Shown here: positions 23,430-39,050 of the stretch, one piece after another
How the letters are laid out: every line of letters starts with the position of its first letter
Numbering within the stretch: position 1 is the first letter of the stretch
Source of the DNA: Xestospongia muta
Lineage: Eukaryota; Porifera; Demospongiae; Haplosclerida; Petrosiidae
NCBI GenBank assembly: GCA_963693285.1
Contig: OY848929.1
Location: forward strand, 4,280,501 to 4,344,500
Length of the DNA: 64,000 nucleotides
Reading direction: 5' to 3'
Position numbers and translations under genes: made by a program
Notes under the pieces: generated by a model
Database searches by the model: none
Seen by the model: the letters and a program-made list of their open reading frames with translations, nothing else
Told to the model about the DNA's origin: nothing

Positions 23430-25276
23430 ATGCCTCTAAATAAGATCCATCGTCTTGTTTTATTAGGGACCACCGGCGTCGGAAAAACAGCTCTTACAGA
23501 ACATCTGATATTCGGCAATCATATTGTAGGCCTGGTAAGTGAGATAGTTGATAATAACAACTATTACTCTCTGTTTTTAGGGTGGTCCAAAGACTTTGGG
23601 AGATATATATGAAGCCATTATAGAAATAGAACCATCAAATGAAGAAGCAGTACAAATATATGATACACCTGGAAGTGTATGTTTTGTATTATTAGTAGTA
23701 AATTCTTCCGACATGTGTAGTCGGAGCAAAATTAGAATTATGTATGTATTGACTATTTTTGTTGCATCTTTAACAGTTTAGTTGAAATAGTGAAAGTAAA
23801 AATGACAGATATGATTTGATCACTGATTACCATTTCATTTTAATGAAAATGACTCTCTCTTTCTTTCTCTCTCTCTCTTTTACACACTCACTCATTTACT
23901 CCCACTCAATGTGTGTAGCTTTTCTCATTAGACTCACTAAAAGAAGGACTAACATATGAACAAGAACATTACATATCAATCGGTGATGTAAGTTCATTAT
24001 ACTTACTTATAAGTGATTAATAACATATTTTAGGGGTTTATGTTAATATATGATATATCAAATAGAAGCTCTTTTGACCTTGTAAGACTCCTTCGACACA
24101 AGATTGCATTGAGACATAAAGAAGTAACCACAATAAGAATGTTACAATGTCATCTTATTGTACTCTCCATCTGGTATAGAGTCCTGTGGTTGTTATTGGC
24201 AACAAATATGACTTAGATGGTATAAGAGATGTTTCTCTTGCCACTGCATTGGATTGGGCCAAAACTGATGGAGGTACAGAGAAATATAAGTTGTATCACT
24301 TTTTAAAACTCTTTCTCGTGACAGCTCACTTGTACGAGACATCTGTCTTAGATCGAGATAGTTTACGCGAACCTTTCACCTTCATTACATGGTGCATGGC
24401 CAATCCAGGTATTGTTATACTAACAATATTAATTTATTCAACTGAAAAAGTGAACTAAGCATGATCTTTTCAATAAAAACATCACATCAAATGCAAAAGC
24501 CATGACACGATAGATTGGTCATTCGTTTTCCTTGTCTCTCTCTGTAGACAAGACCAAAGGTCACCTCATGAAGCCTTCAAGAAAACTACTTTATCAAGAA
24601 GGCACTTTAGTATAGCTTGCTAAAACTAGACCTTGCTAACACTTAATTTGAAAACGTTTCACTCTCCTCAGTTGAATACTGATCTGTGTGTTGATATACA
24701 TAAATATATTACTTGCTGTATAGACCTTTTTTATTTTTATTTTTAACTATTTATTCTGCATTTATCAAAATCATTGACTTTAAGTCTTATAGACTTGTAC
24801 TTCTTTTTCTCTTTTTGAAATTCGACTACAGAGAATAATAAAGTCATTTTCTTTTCTTGTATCCAGGTCGTCCTTTGCCAGCTCAATTTCAAACATCATT
24901 CAGTCATACTCCCACCCGAAAATCATTCACAATCCCTCAAACTCGAAGACATCATCACCGTCATCATCAACTCTTACAGGAAGAACCTCTTGTCACACCA
25001 GCTTCAGTCATTAAAGATGACACACCCCCTCCTCCTAGGACTTCCACAGAAACCAGTAATTCTTCTCCAAGTAGTCATAACACACAAGACAATCATGTTA
25101 ATGCTCATAGTCCTCAGTTAACAATAAGATCTGTGTCATCTGCAATTAGCGAGTACTCTGTTGATAGTCGGATAAGTTCCCACATTTATCCAGATGATGC
25201 TCATTACCCTCGTGGTGGACTGTTAGGTCTTGCTGATTGCATGAGTAACCGCTCCAAAGAAAGAAAATTGAAGTGA
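23430..25276 (+). CDS. NKIRAS: kappaB-Ras-like small GTPase with long C-terminal tail
   Basis: Ras-superfamily protein closest to kappaB-Ras, which binds I-kappaB in vertebrates and restrains NF-kB. Exons join as MPLNKIHRLVLLGTTGVGKT (G1), ALTEHLIFGNHIVG, TLGDIYEAIIEIEP, QIYDTPGS (G3), LFSLDSLKEGLTYEQEHYIS, GFMLIYDISNRSSFDLVRLL, VVVIGNKYDLDG (G4) and YETSVLDRDSLREPFTF, which parallels human EVTVTDRKTLIEPFTL. Ras Gly12 is Thr and the Gln61 position is Ser. Loss of these residues is a hallmark of kappaB-Ras and predicts poor GTP hydrolysis. The last exon (about 24868-25276) adds about 135 residues of His/Ser/Thr/Pro-rich disordered tail that vertebrate proteins lack. No CAAX box is present. Orthology is likely; an NF-kB role in this organism is inference. 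Confidence 0.85.
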
Positions 25277-25445
25277 TATCTCCTGTTCTTGATTTTGTTT
25301 ATTAATTAATGTAATTTTTCATCAGTTTCAATCTATGGACATGACACCACATCTGCATAATTATTGATATTATTGCTCATTCCTCAATCTTTTTTAATTA
25401 CAAAAATAATAAATTATTAATTTAGTCTACTGTCAAAAAATTAAA

Positions 25446-26015
25446 ATGGCCTCTGCTTCACAATCTGACCTCGTGCTCACCTCTCCTACCAATCGCATTA
25501 AAAGAGAGATAGCTGATAGACTCTATACTGTCTTTTCTGATGGCCCTCCACTACCCCACATGTTGGGGGAGTGGTCATCATGGGTACATATCCTTTCTCC
25601 AACTGAACATGAAGGTTTCAAATCACACGATCAAACAGGATACTGTCGTTGTGACTGGAAGAATGTGTCCAATGAAGACAAGGACAAATTCCAATATTGT
25701 GGTGTGTACGAGCTAATGATAAAGAAACCTCACTCACTAAATAAAGTCGTGTACATTGGTTGTATTACAACACAATGTAAAGGCAGATCTCCATTGAACT
25801 TTATTGAAGAATTGTTGATGTCAGGAGTTCATACTATATTGAACTCAGTAGTAGCAGAGGGATATGATGTGTATGCTCGTGTAGAACCTACTGGTACAGA
25901 TATTGATGACACTGGAAATATTGTGAGCCAAGAAAGAGCACAGAATAGAAGAAATCAACTTTTGAAAGTGTATGACTATGCTTGGAATGAAAGCAAAAGT
26001 CGACCATTAGATTAA
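25446..26015 (+). CDS. GIY-YIG-like domain protein, intronless
   Basis: A single open exon encoding 189 residues from ATG at 25446. CGVYELMIKK followed 13 residues later by VVYIGCITTQ matches the paired GVY...VYIG strands of GIY-YIG nucleases. KGRSPLNFIEELL supplies a possible catalytic Arg, and QLLKVYDYAWN resembles the LLxxYDYxWN ending seen in metazoan GIY-YIG-like proteins. The acidic residue that normally precedes LL appears to be replaced (RRNQLL), so catalysis is uncertain. There is no signal peptide or membrane segment. It is 170 bp downstream of the kappaB-Ras-like gene on the same strand. No introns, unlike most neighbours, suggests retrocopy or transfer origin. The fold call rests on motif reading only. 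Confidence 0.6.
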   Translation: MASASQSDLVLTSPTNRIKREIADRLYTVFSDGPPLPHMLGEWSSWVHILSPTEHEGFKSHDQTGYCRCDWKNVSNEDKDKFQYCGVYELMIKKPHSLNKVVYIGCITTQCKGRSPLNFIEELLMSGVHTILNSVVAEGYDVYARVEPTGTDIDDTGNIVSQERAQNRRNQLLKVYDYAWNESKSRPLD

Positions 26016-26290
26016 AAGAAAAGTGATAGTAGATTTTAAGTCTCATTAATACCCAGTTTATTCAATGTAGTAATAATTGTTATACTATTACACTGTTAAT
26101 TTTGTGATAGTTTTCTTTTAAAGAGAAAAGACTTTACTAACCATTGAATAGGTTAAAATAACACTGAATAATGAAACTTACCTGAGTGAACCCTTGACCA
26201 AATATGGTCAAGGCTTATAGTAGTAGTTGTGGTAGTATGTTGCTGTAATGCCAGAGTAAAGAAAAGAGTTATCAGTTAGACTAAAACAAA

Positions 26291-27985
26291 ATGGCGGAGT
26301 GTTATAGAAGACTATGGTTAATACATTCCCAAGGAGCACTCATAGTTCTGTTGTGGACCATTCTAGTGCATCAATTAACCATATACAGCTCTGGCTACTT
26401 ATTTCTGTACCAAATTGAGCAGAATGGAGGCAATGTATTCCTGTTTGGTATTGCACTCAATATTGTACAAACTATTGGATTTCTCCTTTATCCTATCACT
26501 GGACTATTAGCTGATATATACTGGACACGCTTTAAGACTATGTACATTGGTCTGTGGCTCCAATTATGTGGAGTATTATTGGTTACAATTGTCTCCTTTG
26601 TATCACAGTTTCATCCTCAATACCTGATACAATGGTCTGTATGGTTACTATTGCTTCTGCCTTTAGGAGTTGTTCAGTTTGGTGTTGGTCTGTTTGCATC
26701 TAATGCGGTTCAATTTGCTACTGATCAAATGCCAACAGCATCATCTAATGAAATGAGTGCATTTGTTTATTGGTATTTTTGGGCTATATTCATGGGGCAT
26801 GGTGAAAACAGCATATTATTGCTTGTACTGACATCATTTACATCATTTGATCATGCCCTTGAAATAACACTACTTTGTGTATGCTTGCTACAATGTGTGT
26901 GTCTGTGTTCGGGAATTGTGGTCATCTGGTTTCTACGAGAGAGACTCATCAATGAACCTGCTGGAAGAAATCCTCTTAAAACATTAGTTGGTGTTTTGAA
27001 GTATGCCTGGAAGCATAAGATACCTCAATTTCGTAGTGCATTTACATACGGAGCTGAAAATCCTAGCAGGCTAGATTTTGCTAAGAGCAGATTTGGAGGC
27101 CCCTTTACAACTGAGGAAGTTGAAGATGTTAAGACTGTTTTCAGAATCTTACTTGTTATGTTAGGTACTGTTGGTTTCTGGTTTACTGATGAAACAATAT
27201 CAACAAGTGTGTATTTACAAAAGCTTGCAAATGCTCTCAACATCACTTCAGATAAACCATTTCAGTACATTACATCAACACCATTTGGAGGAAGTACGTT
27301 TGTCATTTTGACCTTTATCCCTTTGTATCAATTTTTCTTCAGACCCTATCTTCATCGTTACCTCCCTACAATGCTTAAACGAATGTTTTATGGCTTACTA
27401 TGCTCTCTACTTGCAGTGATAGTCTTACAAATTATGAACATAGTTCTCTCTTATAGAATCACATGTAATCAATGTACTGTATTAATTACTTACACATGTG
27501 TGCAAAACCAGTCAGACGTGTTTCAAAACCAGTCTGACAGCTCTCTACCAATACCCTATCAGTTAATTCTTCTGCCTCAAATTTTCAATGGTATTAGTTT
27601 TCTCTTTGTCTTTCTGACAGCCATTGAGTTCATATTGGCTCAAGCACCTCGCCTTATGCAGGGGTGCCTTATTGGTATCTGGTATTCAATGCAGAGTATC
27701 AAGCTGTTAACAGGTATAATAGAAACTATTCCTGTAGTTGATTGCCAAGTCTATCTTACTGGTATCAAAGCAGTTATTATAATAATACTCTTACCTTCAT
27801 TCATAATAATAGCAATCAAGTACAAGAGACGTGAGAGAGAAGAACACACAAATATTAATACTCAAAATGTTATTGAAGAAACTTTTTTTAGAAGATTGCA
27901 AAGAGAAGAGCTAGATAATTTTGTGTTTGAAAATATTTCAGTGGACATTAAAGACAACAACAAATATGGGACAGTAAAGTTATAA
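26291..27985 (+). CDS. POT/PTR (SLC15-like) MFS transporter, intronless
   Basis: A single exon of 564 residues with roughly 10-12 hydrophobic helices. Early helices contain GLLADIYWTRFKTMYIGLWL, the GxxxDxxxxRxK loop between helices 2 and 3 of MFS proteins and typical of proton-coupled oligopeptide transporters. A cytoplasmic loop (about residues 225-280) separates the two six-helix halves, and VFRILLVMLGTVGFWFTDE matches the start of the second half. The N-terminal ExxER-type proton motif of classical POT members is not evident, so substrate is open. The tail is charged and cytosolic. Start ATG at 26291 follows AAAATGG context. It lies on the same strand as the GIY-YIG-like gene but 275 bp away. 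Confidence 0.65.
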   Translation: MAECYRRLWLIHSQGALIVLLWTILVHQLTIYSSGYLFLYQIEQNGGNVFLFGIALNIVQTIGFLLYPITGLLADIYWTRFKTMYIGLWLQLCGVLLVTIVSFVSQFHPQYLIQWSVWLLLLLPLGVVQFGVGLFASNAVQFATDQMPTASSNEMSAFVYWYFWAIFMGHGENSILLLVLTSFTSFDHALEITLLCVCLLQCVCLCSGIVVIWFLRERLINEPAGRNPLKTLVGVLKYAWKHKIPQFRSAFTYGAENPSRLDFAKSRFGGPFTTEEVEDVKTVFRILLVMLGTVGFWFTDETISTSVYLQKLANALNITSDKPFQYITSTPFGGSTFVILTFIPLYQFFFRPYLHRYLPTMLKRMFYGLLCSLLAVIVLQIMNIVLSYRITCNQCTVLITYTCVQNQSDVFQNQSDSSLPIPYQLILLPQIFNGISFLFVFLTAIEFILAQAPRLMQGCLIGIWYSMQSIKLLTGIIETIPVVDCQVYLTGIKAVIIIILLPSFIIIAIKYKRREREEHTNINTQNVIEETFFRRLQREELDNFVFENISVDIKDNNKYGTVKL

Positions 27986-28276
27986 CTTGTATCACTTCAA
28001 TTTTTTGAAACAGTTCCTTAAAACCTTCAAATAATATTATTAATAGTTAATTATTATAATTATGACATTGATGTGAACTTCAGTGGGGTATATATAACAA
28101 ATCATTGTTTTTTGTAAAACATTAATAAATATTACTTTTATTTTAAATAATTTCAGTGCCTATCCAGATAGGTTCACTGCTAAATTTAAGGTTCCAATAG
28201 GCAAATTTAGGATTCATGTTAAACTAATAGACTAAATAGGTGAAGATACTAGTGAAGAAAAATTGATGCGATTTAT

Positions 28277-31200
28277 TCATAGACAGCACTGGAGGCCATC
28301 TTCTGGTTTGAGAGTGATATCAAATAGATTGATCATATCACGAAGACTATCACCAATGGCTTTAGCAAATCGCTTTGAATCCTAAAAAGTAAAGGACCAA
28401 ATACACATCTTTTTCTTTATATCACAGTGGACTTGAGCTTATAGTTTAGTATTTGGATAAAATGAATGATCTTACCGTGTGTGGAGAACTTTTGAAACTT
28501 GAGACATGAAAATAGAAGACATAATCTCCAGGAATTATGTATGAAACACCATAGCCATCCTTTGTTACCTTAAAAGGAAGTAACATGTCATGTTACCACC
28601 ACATTGACATCATATAGGTCTTACTGGACCAAATCCTCCTCCAGGAGAAATCTTATTAGGGTAATTATTAAAATCAACACGACCAGTTTGTTGAGTTGGA
28701 GTCTAAAGACAAACATAACCATACACATACAAATCACACACAGTCTACCTGGCTAGTAGAGAGTTTCCAAGGTTCGTGTATTACACTCTCCAAGAAAGGT
28801 GAGGGGATTTCCTTTCCTCGTGAGACTACATATAGACAAAAGAGATGGCGGTCGATGCCACAACCAATCATAGCATTCTTATAAGCCAAAACATGTGCAT
28901 CCGTAGCTACTTTCAATAACCTCTTGCATTCCTCTTTCTATAAATGATGCAAACACTGAATGACAATACTGATAACAAACATACAGTAGATTTAGGATCA
29001 CACATTGCACGGACAAAAGCAGAAGATTCCACAGAGACTGGCCGAACAGTCTCTGTCCTTCCCTCTCTATACAACCGAGTCATGGAGGCTTCATAAGTGA
29101 GACAAAATTTGTCAGCATCCTGTAATTAGTCATATGACCAAACAATAAAGATCATGTGAGTAGTAGGAAATCTATTCTTACTCTGTAGTAGGCAAGTTGA
29201 AGAGCCATTTGAATAAAGGCATCAGGACTAAAACCACATTTCTTAATAATGCCTTTGCCAAATGCATCATGTTGATTAACATAGAGATCAATATCATCTA
29301 TAGCCACCTTAGCATTAGTTAGAGCTTCCATAATCTTCTCTTGACACTAGAAGAGGAGTCAGTTAAGATAAAGTAGCCTATACTTTATCCTTACAGGCTC
29401 TGGAATCTCCCATTTCATTCTCTGAGGTAGAACTTTTGCAGTAGCTTCACCTCTGCAATGTCCATCTTCATTGTAGGTATCAGAAGTGTGCTCTACATTA
29501 GAACAATATTCTAACATATGGCCAATAATAGGAGCGTCAGCCCTAGAGAAATGTACAATATATGAGTTTATTAAGGTATGTGTCAAATATATGTGTGTTA
29601 ACAAAAGATATGTTGAACATGCCACTACACCAAAAAAGGTGAACTTACCATGAATGTTCTGCATTAATGCCAAGCTAAAAATAAAATAGTAAAGCTTTAT
29701 AGAGTCTAGCATAAAAAATACTTACACGGCCATCTTTATATGTGATACAGGAAAATGATTTATCAAACCAAACCTTGTAACCCTGTCCATGAATAAGTTC
29801 TATACAGTAATTTGTCAGCCTTTCCTTTCTGTCCTCTCCACACTAGAAAATACATAGAACATTCAGCAAACCATATCCATTATCCTCTAGGCTACATTAC
29901 AAGCAAAATACAGAGCATCATGACAATAACAGTGTATTACCAATGATACTTGGGAATCCTTATCATCGAGAAATAAAACAAATGCTGCTTTCTCAATAGT
30001 ATCCATATATTGCTTGTTAACACCAGTTGAAAAATATTTTTCTCGTACTTCAGCCCAGAACGGTCTAAAAATAATACATTAGTATAAGACAATATTGTCT
30101 TTCTGCTACCGTTCAGCTGATGTCAGAGCTGCTAAGTATCTCTCTCCATCTGATACTGTATCAAGATCATCATCACATATCTTTTGTAGTTGCCTAAGAA
30201 CAACCAGAAACAGCAGTAACAAACATACTTTAGATTAGTATATATACTAATTTGATCAAAGAATAATGGCCAAGTTCTAAAGTCTACATACAAAAATAAT
30301 AATCTTGGTTATTATAGTTTAGAATTTATTAATAGTACCTTGCTAACAAAATATAGATGTTGTATTTAAATAACACTCACCATTCTATGTCTACAGGTTT
30401 CAGCAATTTTTTCCGATAGTACAGAGGAATTTTATACCATCGACCTAGTCTGTAACAAACAATATGTTTGCTCTCTGCAGGACTAGCAACCAGTAACTTG
30501 TCTAGGAAAAAGGACCCATATCAATGTATTCTATATATCTAACCTTCTGATTGTCCAGGTATTCTGCATGTAGCAAATAATCGTTTGTACTGGTGTGAAC
30601 ACAGTGGGATTAGATCCATAATAATAAGCTACAAGAAGCCAGAGACTCATGTATACATTCCCATACTAGCCACTAACTGGTTTCAGAGTTTCCTTCTCAA
30701 TCTCATTCTTCATTGACATAGAACCATAGATGTACAAAGCAGTACGAGCTAGTTGTTTATTGCTCAACAATTTGCCAATGTGATCCTAAGATCCAATATC
30801 ATGCTTATTGTATACATCATTATATGCTTACTTACGCAAGCATAATAGTTAGAATTGATCATTATCGATCCTCTCCAGCCATGATAAACATACTTCTCCC
30901 ACCAATCAGTCACCTATTGACAAGAGTAATCACATGACTAGTCACATGACTAACTCACATAATTAGTACTCATCCAGGACTTCAAAATGAGAAACATTTG
31001 CAATTTATTACCAGGACCTTTCTATAGTAATACAGGACATATTAACAAGAGCCTAATTATCTATTATTACCTTAAATTCTTCTACTAATCTTTTCTTCTC
31101 TTCATATTCTTCATCTGAATACAGAGCACGAACTGATTTTAAATACTACAAGGAGAAAACATTGAGTACAAAGTAGATAAAGGTTGCTACATACTGTCTA

Positions 31201-32159
31201 TAATAAATTATATGCATGGTAGTTCCACTATATAATCTATATCGTGTCTACAGTGCAAGGTGTGATGACTAACTCGATTACAAGTATCACTAAGACTTGG
31301 TAATGGTAAACGTGGTATTGAATGTTGGTAACTTCCAAGGAGGGGATTAGCAGTGCCAGCAACAAGTTTGACTAACACCTATAATAAAAGAAATATATAT
31401 TATTATTGAGCAATGTTATCTATATCCATATTTGTCTATCCATAAATTCATTCTCTACATACACCAAATGCCTTTGTCTTCCAAGATCGTTTCCTATACA
31501 AAGAAGAAATAAAACAACTATAACAATATTATATTAACATACCCTCTCTCATCAAACATCCATCCTTTGTACATAAGAAGAGCTTTGAGAGCATATCTCT
31601 GTAAATAACACAGTAGTCTCCATAGTACACAGGACTCAACAAAGACAAGGCCACAATTCCATAAAGTGACAGATATACCAAGAAACCTAAAGATCAAAGG
31701 ATTCCATGCACATATAATATTAAACCACATCAACTGGAATTCCTCTTTGTAATGTATAGTGTTAACATTAGGTAATAACCCTAGATTGATAATGGTAAAC
31801 AAAACTGGATAAACTGTCTTGTATAGAACCTGTTATTATTACTGGTTTAATGCTGACTCTAGTGATATTAAATAATTACAGTACCTTGAAACACCAGAGA
31901 AGATATTAAACAGACCAAATGAAGGGTCAAACCCGGCAGCATAGAGGACAAAGAGAACAATGGTCACAATAACCAATGAAATGGGCGTGGCAGGAAAGAT
32001 ACCCTTGAGGAAACTTGTTCGGAGCTTGTAAAATCGGCTTAGAAGACTCCTCAAAAGAGCTTCCAATGTAACCTTTATTGCAGTCCTGTCAATATGAAAT
32101 AAAACACCTTCGTCTGTAACTGCAAATTGAAAGGCCACAGCTGAATGGGCTTCTGCCAT
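28277..32159 (-). CDS. CPT1: Carnitine O-palmitoyltransferase 1
   Basis: Outer mitochondrial membrane enzyme that transfers long-chain acyl groups from CoA to carnitine, the entry step of fatty-acid oxidation. It starts at the ATG at 32157-32159 with [12 protein letters not shown], nearly identical to vertebrate CPT1. A membrane segment ([16 protein letters not shown]), a second membrane region and [15 protein letters not shown] follow. The catalytic core shows NAEHSW (catalytic His, near 29650) and [12 protein letters not shown], then [42 protein letters not shown] and a C-terminal helix ending GLQCCL at 28277. About 18 short exons with GT-AG introns. Presence of both N-terminal membrane segments separates it from CPT2. 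The regulatory N-terminus that binds malonyl-CoA in vertebrates is conserved in its first residues; sensitivity is an inference. Confidence 0.95.
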
Positions 32160-33651
32160 TATGACGGATAGAGAAAGTGAACTCTGACTGCAGCACGAAC
32201 AAGATTTATAATGACTCACCACAACACTAATTGAATCTAAACAAATCAGTGTAATAAAAAGTAGATTGATACCTTCTTTCACTGTTTGAATATCAGCGGC
32301 TGCTTACCAACAGAAAGAATACAGATTGAGAAAGACACGCACAACCGCACTATTGTAGTTTTTAAGGCGCAAAAATGGGTGTGACCACATGGTCGCTATG
32401 TTTAGCCACACCCACCGGATCGGCAACGGACGTAAGTTAATTCATATTAGAAATCACCAGACTCATATCTTTTGGTGGATCTGGTTCTTGTATTGCTGGT
32501 CTACTACCATCGCTACAACAGACGACGAGTTTAACAGACAAGACAGACTTAGTTAGCCCTATTAGCTGATAAATCAAGGTGAGAAAGTTTAACTTGCACT
32601 CTTTATTAAACTGTAACATCAAGTTAGTATGATAATGTTCTATATAACACATAATGCTGAAACTATAAGTTAACATGTAGCAGCAATGCTTACTTTCTAA
32701 CTGTCTCTACTTTCAACTCTGTTTATTAAAGATATTGTGGTAGGTAATTATATACTAAAATGTAAACTTGATGTCCAGGAGAAATGACAACAATGGCCAC
32801 TTACTGAATATTTAACATTCTCACTGTTTACTCTTAGTATTCTGTTTGACAATAACAACATTATTCCCAGGTAGACAGTGGGTATTGTTTTCTTGTCACA
32901 ATGTCCTGTACCATAACATTTTCCTGTACCTTTCAATTCAATAACTATACTGTTCACTATTATATTATAGTAGTAATTGTTCACAATGTTACTTTTTAAC
33001 AAATAGTAATTGATTTTAAAATGATAGCAAATTAATGCTATACTCATTACTGACTAATAATTATTTTTTCTTATAATGTGTTTTCTTAATTTAATCTCTT
33101 ATCCCACTAACAGTTATTTTTTCTAGCTTTCTTAACTGTTGTACCACACATATGTACAATAAGACAGTAGAATTTGTCATGCTAGCTATGTTAGTGTTGT
33201 TGCTACAAAGTGCTATATATTGACACATAATGATGTACATGTATGTGCTTTCAAGCATCTATGTGTATTTAACTAATGTACTTTTGTTGTTGGTAGTGTC
33301 TTGGGAAAACAATAATCTATCATTACCTGAAAGTATTATCATGAGCATAGTTGTTAAGAATAAACTAATTTCTTTTGGTAAATTTATAAAGGTGTTGGCA
33401 ATATAACTTAATGGCACACTTTATCAATAAACTGTAAATTAGTAAATTATTAGTATACTTCTGTAAATTCATTGATATGATGACTTTGATTACAATTATA
33501 ATATGCTAGCTTCAGCAAATTATGTTTCTGAGAATCAAATGACATGATTATGTTGAAATGATGAGAGTTGCTCTAACCTTTGAAAGAAGCCTCATTAATG
33601 TAATTAATATTCTTGACAACTGATACTGACATTATCTTGTTTCCATGTAGA
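32160..33651. other. Upstream region of CPT1 and Rabin8; likely Rabin8 5' UTR intron
   Basis: The two genes diverge. A GC-richer patch at about 32330-32435 ends in a good donor (GGAC followed by GTAAGT at 32432). A good acceptor (TTTCCATGTAG) lies at 33650, one base before the Rabin8 ATG, so a leader exon and a 1.2-kb 5' UTR intron are plausible. The rest (32440-33600) is AT-rich, with small open stretches on the minus strand that match nothing I know. Confidence 0.45.
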
Positions 33652-36561
<2,910 letters not shown>

Positions 36562-36755
36562 CACTTCTTAACTGCGTTATAAGTGGAGTTCAAAGTTATT
36601 TATGATAGCAAGATGTTTATGAAATAAAAATTAATACTATAAGCTGTTATACTTATCAACCGTATATCAAATAATTGCTCTAATTATTATATTGTTTGTA
36701 ATAAACAGAAATTTTGAAATTTTAATTGTCAAAACCATTCCACAATTGTTTCAAC

Positions 36756-38780
36756 ATGGCAACTCTTTTTAGACGTAATGAAGAAGGTAAGTAAATAATA
36801 AGACCTCCACGACAATATTAATTCTATTTGTACTCTTTAGTTCAAGAGTTAGAGAGAGAAGGAGCTAAAGCTCTTGAAGTAGGAGCATTAACACAACATG
36901 GCCCTATTGAACTCCAGGAGGAAGAGAACTATGTTATGTGTGAGAAAATATAAACTCTATTAATGTAGTACTGTCTATTAATATTTTTTGACATTGTGTA
37001 CTGTTCTTTAGTGGTTGGTGAAGAACGCATTCGTCTACAGCCTCATGCTTTAGAAGATCCACAAGTACAGCACCTCATTAAGGTCAGCAGTAATTATAAT
37101 CTCATATATGTACTATATTGTTTAAGACACTAGCATAACATTGGTGTTTGATCATAGACATATAATTTTCTAGATGACATGTACAGTGAGATACATGAAG
37201 ATACATGTAATTATTTTCATCTATTTTTAGACTATCATTAAGTGGGTCAATGAAGTACTTGAAGAAAGAAGGATTATTATCCGAGATATAGCAGAAGATT
37301 TTTATGATGGTCAAGTTCTCTCTGAACTCATTGGTAATTACACTTTAACACTTTATTCTGTTATAATGTTGTTTATTTCATAGAGGAACTGACTAGTCAG
37401 AAGTTTTTGACTGCAGGAGTGACATCTAGTATTGTTCTTCAGAAGGCAAAGTTAAAAACAGTACTGGACAAGATTGATAAACTCTTACATATTCCATCTG
37501 ATGAGCCAGATCGAAAATGGACTTTGGAATGTAAGGAGAGAAAGAGAGAGGGAGAGAGAGAGAGACAATGAGTGATCTGTAACAAAAGGGAGCGATGTTA
37601 ACACATTCAATTACTTACATAATGTTTACGTACACAAACATTACTCTATGCGACTTTTTTGGCTATCCTACAGCTACAATTCAAGTGTATTCATTCACTT
37701 TTTATCTCTAATTATAGTAATACACTCCAAAGATGTGGTAGCCATTTTACATCTCCTTGTCGCATTGGCAAGTTACTTTCGCTGTAAACACCCGATTCCT
37801 CAAAATGTTAAAATCAAGAGAATTCATCTCAAGGTATGACTAATAATGAGTACATATGATGACTGCTTGTAAATATAGCAACTTGAAAATCGGTTGGATA
37901 CTAGATTGTTTGAGGAAGAAATAACAGGCCATGATTTTGGACCAAGGTAATCAAAAACAATGTTTTTATATCTAACTGTTCTTGATTTTATTTTATTTAG
38001 GGCACCAGAACCTTCAGGTATTATTCTAAGGTACTCTCCTTTTTAATACCTCTTCTTTTTCCTAGCTGAAAAAGATGTATTTGACAAGTTATTTGAAGAA
38101 GCTCCAGAGAAACTTGATGCTGTGAAAAGAGTAAGACCCTGTCATTTATTATAATCTATTATTAATAATTTTATAGTCGTTGTGTCAATTTGCTAACAAA
38201 GTTCTTTCAGAACTGGACATTATGATTGGTGATCTAAATAATCAGGTGACTAAGATACACTACTATATAAATATATTTATAGAATTATTGGTTTCAGTTT
38301 CACAATGGCGTCAATTTCATTTTAATGATGGGATTATTAGAAGGGTATTTTGTACCACTTCATCTTTATTATATAACGCCCACTACTGTGGATAATAAGG
38401 TTAGTTCATAGAAGACTCCTCAATTAATAATTTTTAAGTTAAATATGTTAATTAAACTCTATTTTATTAGATTGACAATGTCAAACTGGCTTTCAAACTC
38501 ATGGCAGCAGCTGGACTACCTCAAACTAAAATTAACCCTCAAGGTATAATATGTCAATGATTCATTACCTTCCTAGTAGTAATATATGTGTAGTCTTATA
38601 AAAATTTTCAATACTGATTGCCATCTTGCTTTTCTGTTTTCTGTAGATATCGTTCAACGAGATCTCAAGAGTACCTTAAGAGTACTTTATGCCATTTTTC
38701 AACAGTATAAATCAAGAATACAACAACAATCGCAACCTCCTGGTGCATCCAGACCAACATCTACTTCCTCAATGCAATAA
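36756..38780 (+). CDS. PARV: Parvin (two calponin-homology domains)
   Basis: Focal-adhesion adaptor that binds integrin-linked kinase in the ILK-PINCH-parvin complex and links integrins to actin. ATG at 36756 gives MATLFRRNEE. CH1 includes IIKWVNEVLEERRIIIRDIA, EDFYDGQVLSELIEEL, KLKTVLDKIDKLL and VVAILHLLVALASYFRC. A linker, EEITGHDFG, is family-typical. CH2 includes DVFDKLFEEAPEKLDAVK, FANKVLSELDI, FHNGVNFILMMGLLEGYFVP, LYYITPTTVDNKIDNVKLAF and DLKSTLRVLYAIFQQYK. A short Gln/Ser/Pro-rich tail ends at 38780, longer than the vertebrate end. Introns are very short. It lies 194 bp downstream of Rabin8 on the same strand. Identification is firm; alpha/beta/gamma naming does not apply. Confidence 0.93.
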
Positions 38781-39050
38781 GGACCTCAACTATTAAATGG
38801 AGTTTGTGTTTTAGATTTTCTAGTGTCTAAATGAAAATGTGTTCATAAGATTTAGTAACCTTTCATCTTTTTATTTTAAACTAGATGGTTTAAAATGTTT
38901 CTATGTGTAGTTCATATCAAGTTGTTTTTGACTATAATGTAAGATATTTTTAAAAAGACACTCTTTAATTACTTATTGAACAAAATTTCAACAAATTGAC
39001 AAATGAAGAGTCATAATAACAAATTTGTTTAAAATGTTCAATCTTTTGTA

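Noticed and set aside
32437..32676. Minus-strand 79-codon frame upstream of CPT1
   Set aside because: No similarity or splice support; it overlaps the likely Rabin8 leader/intron region.
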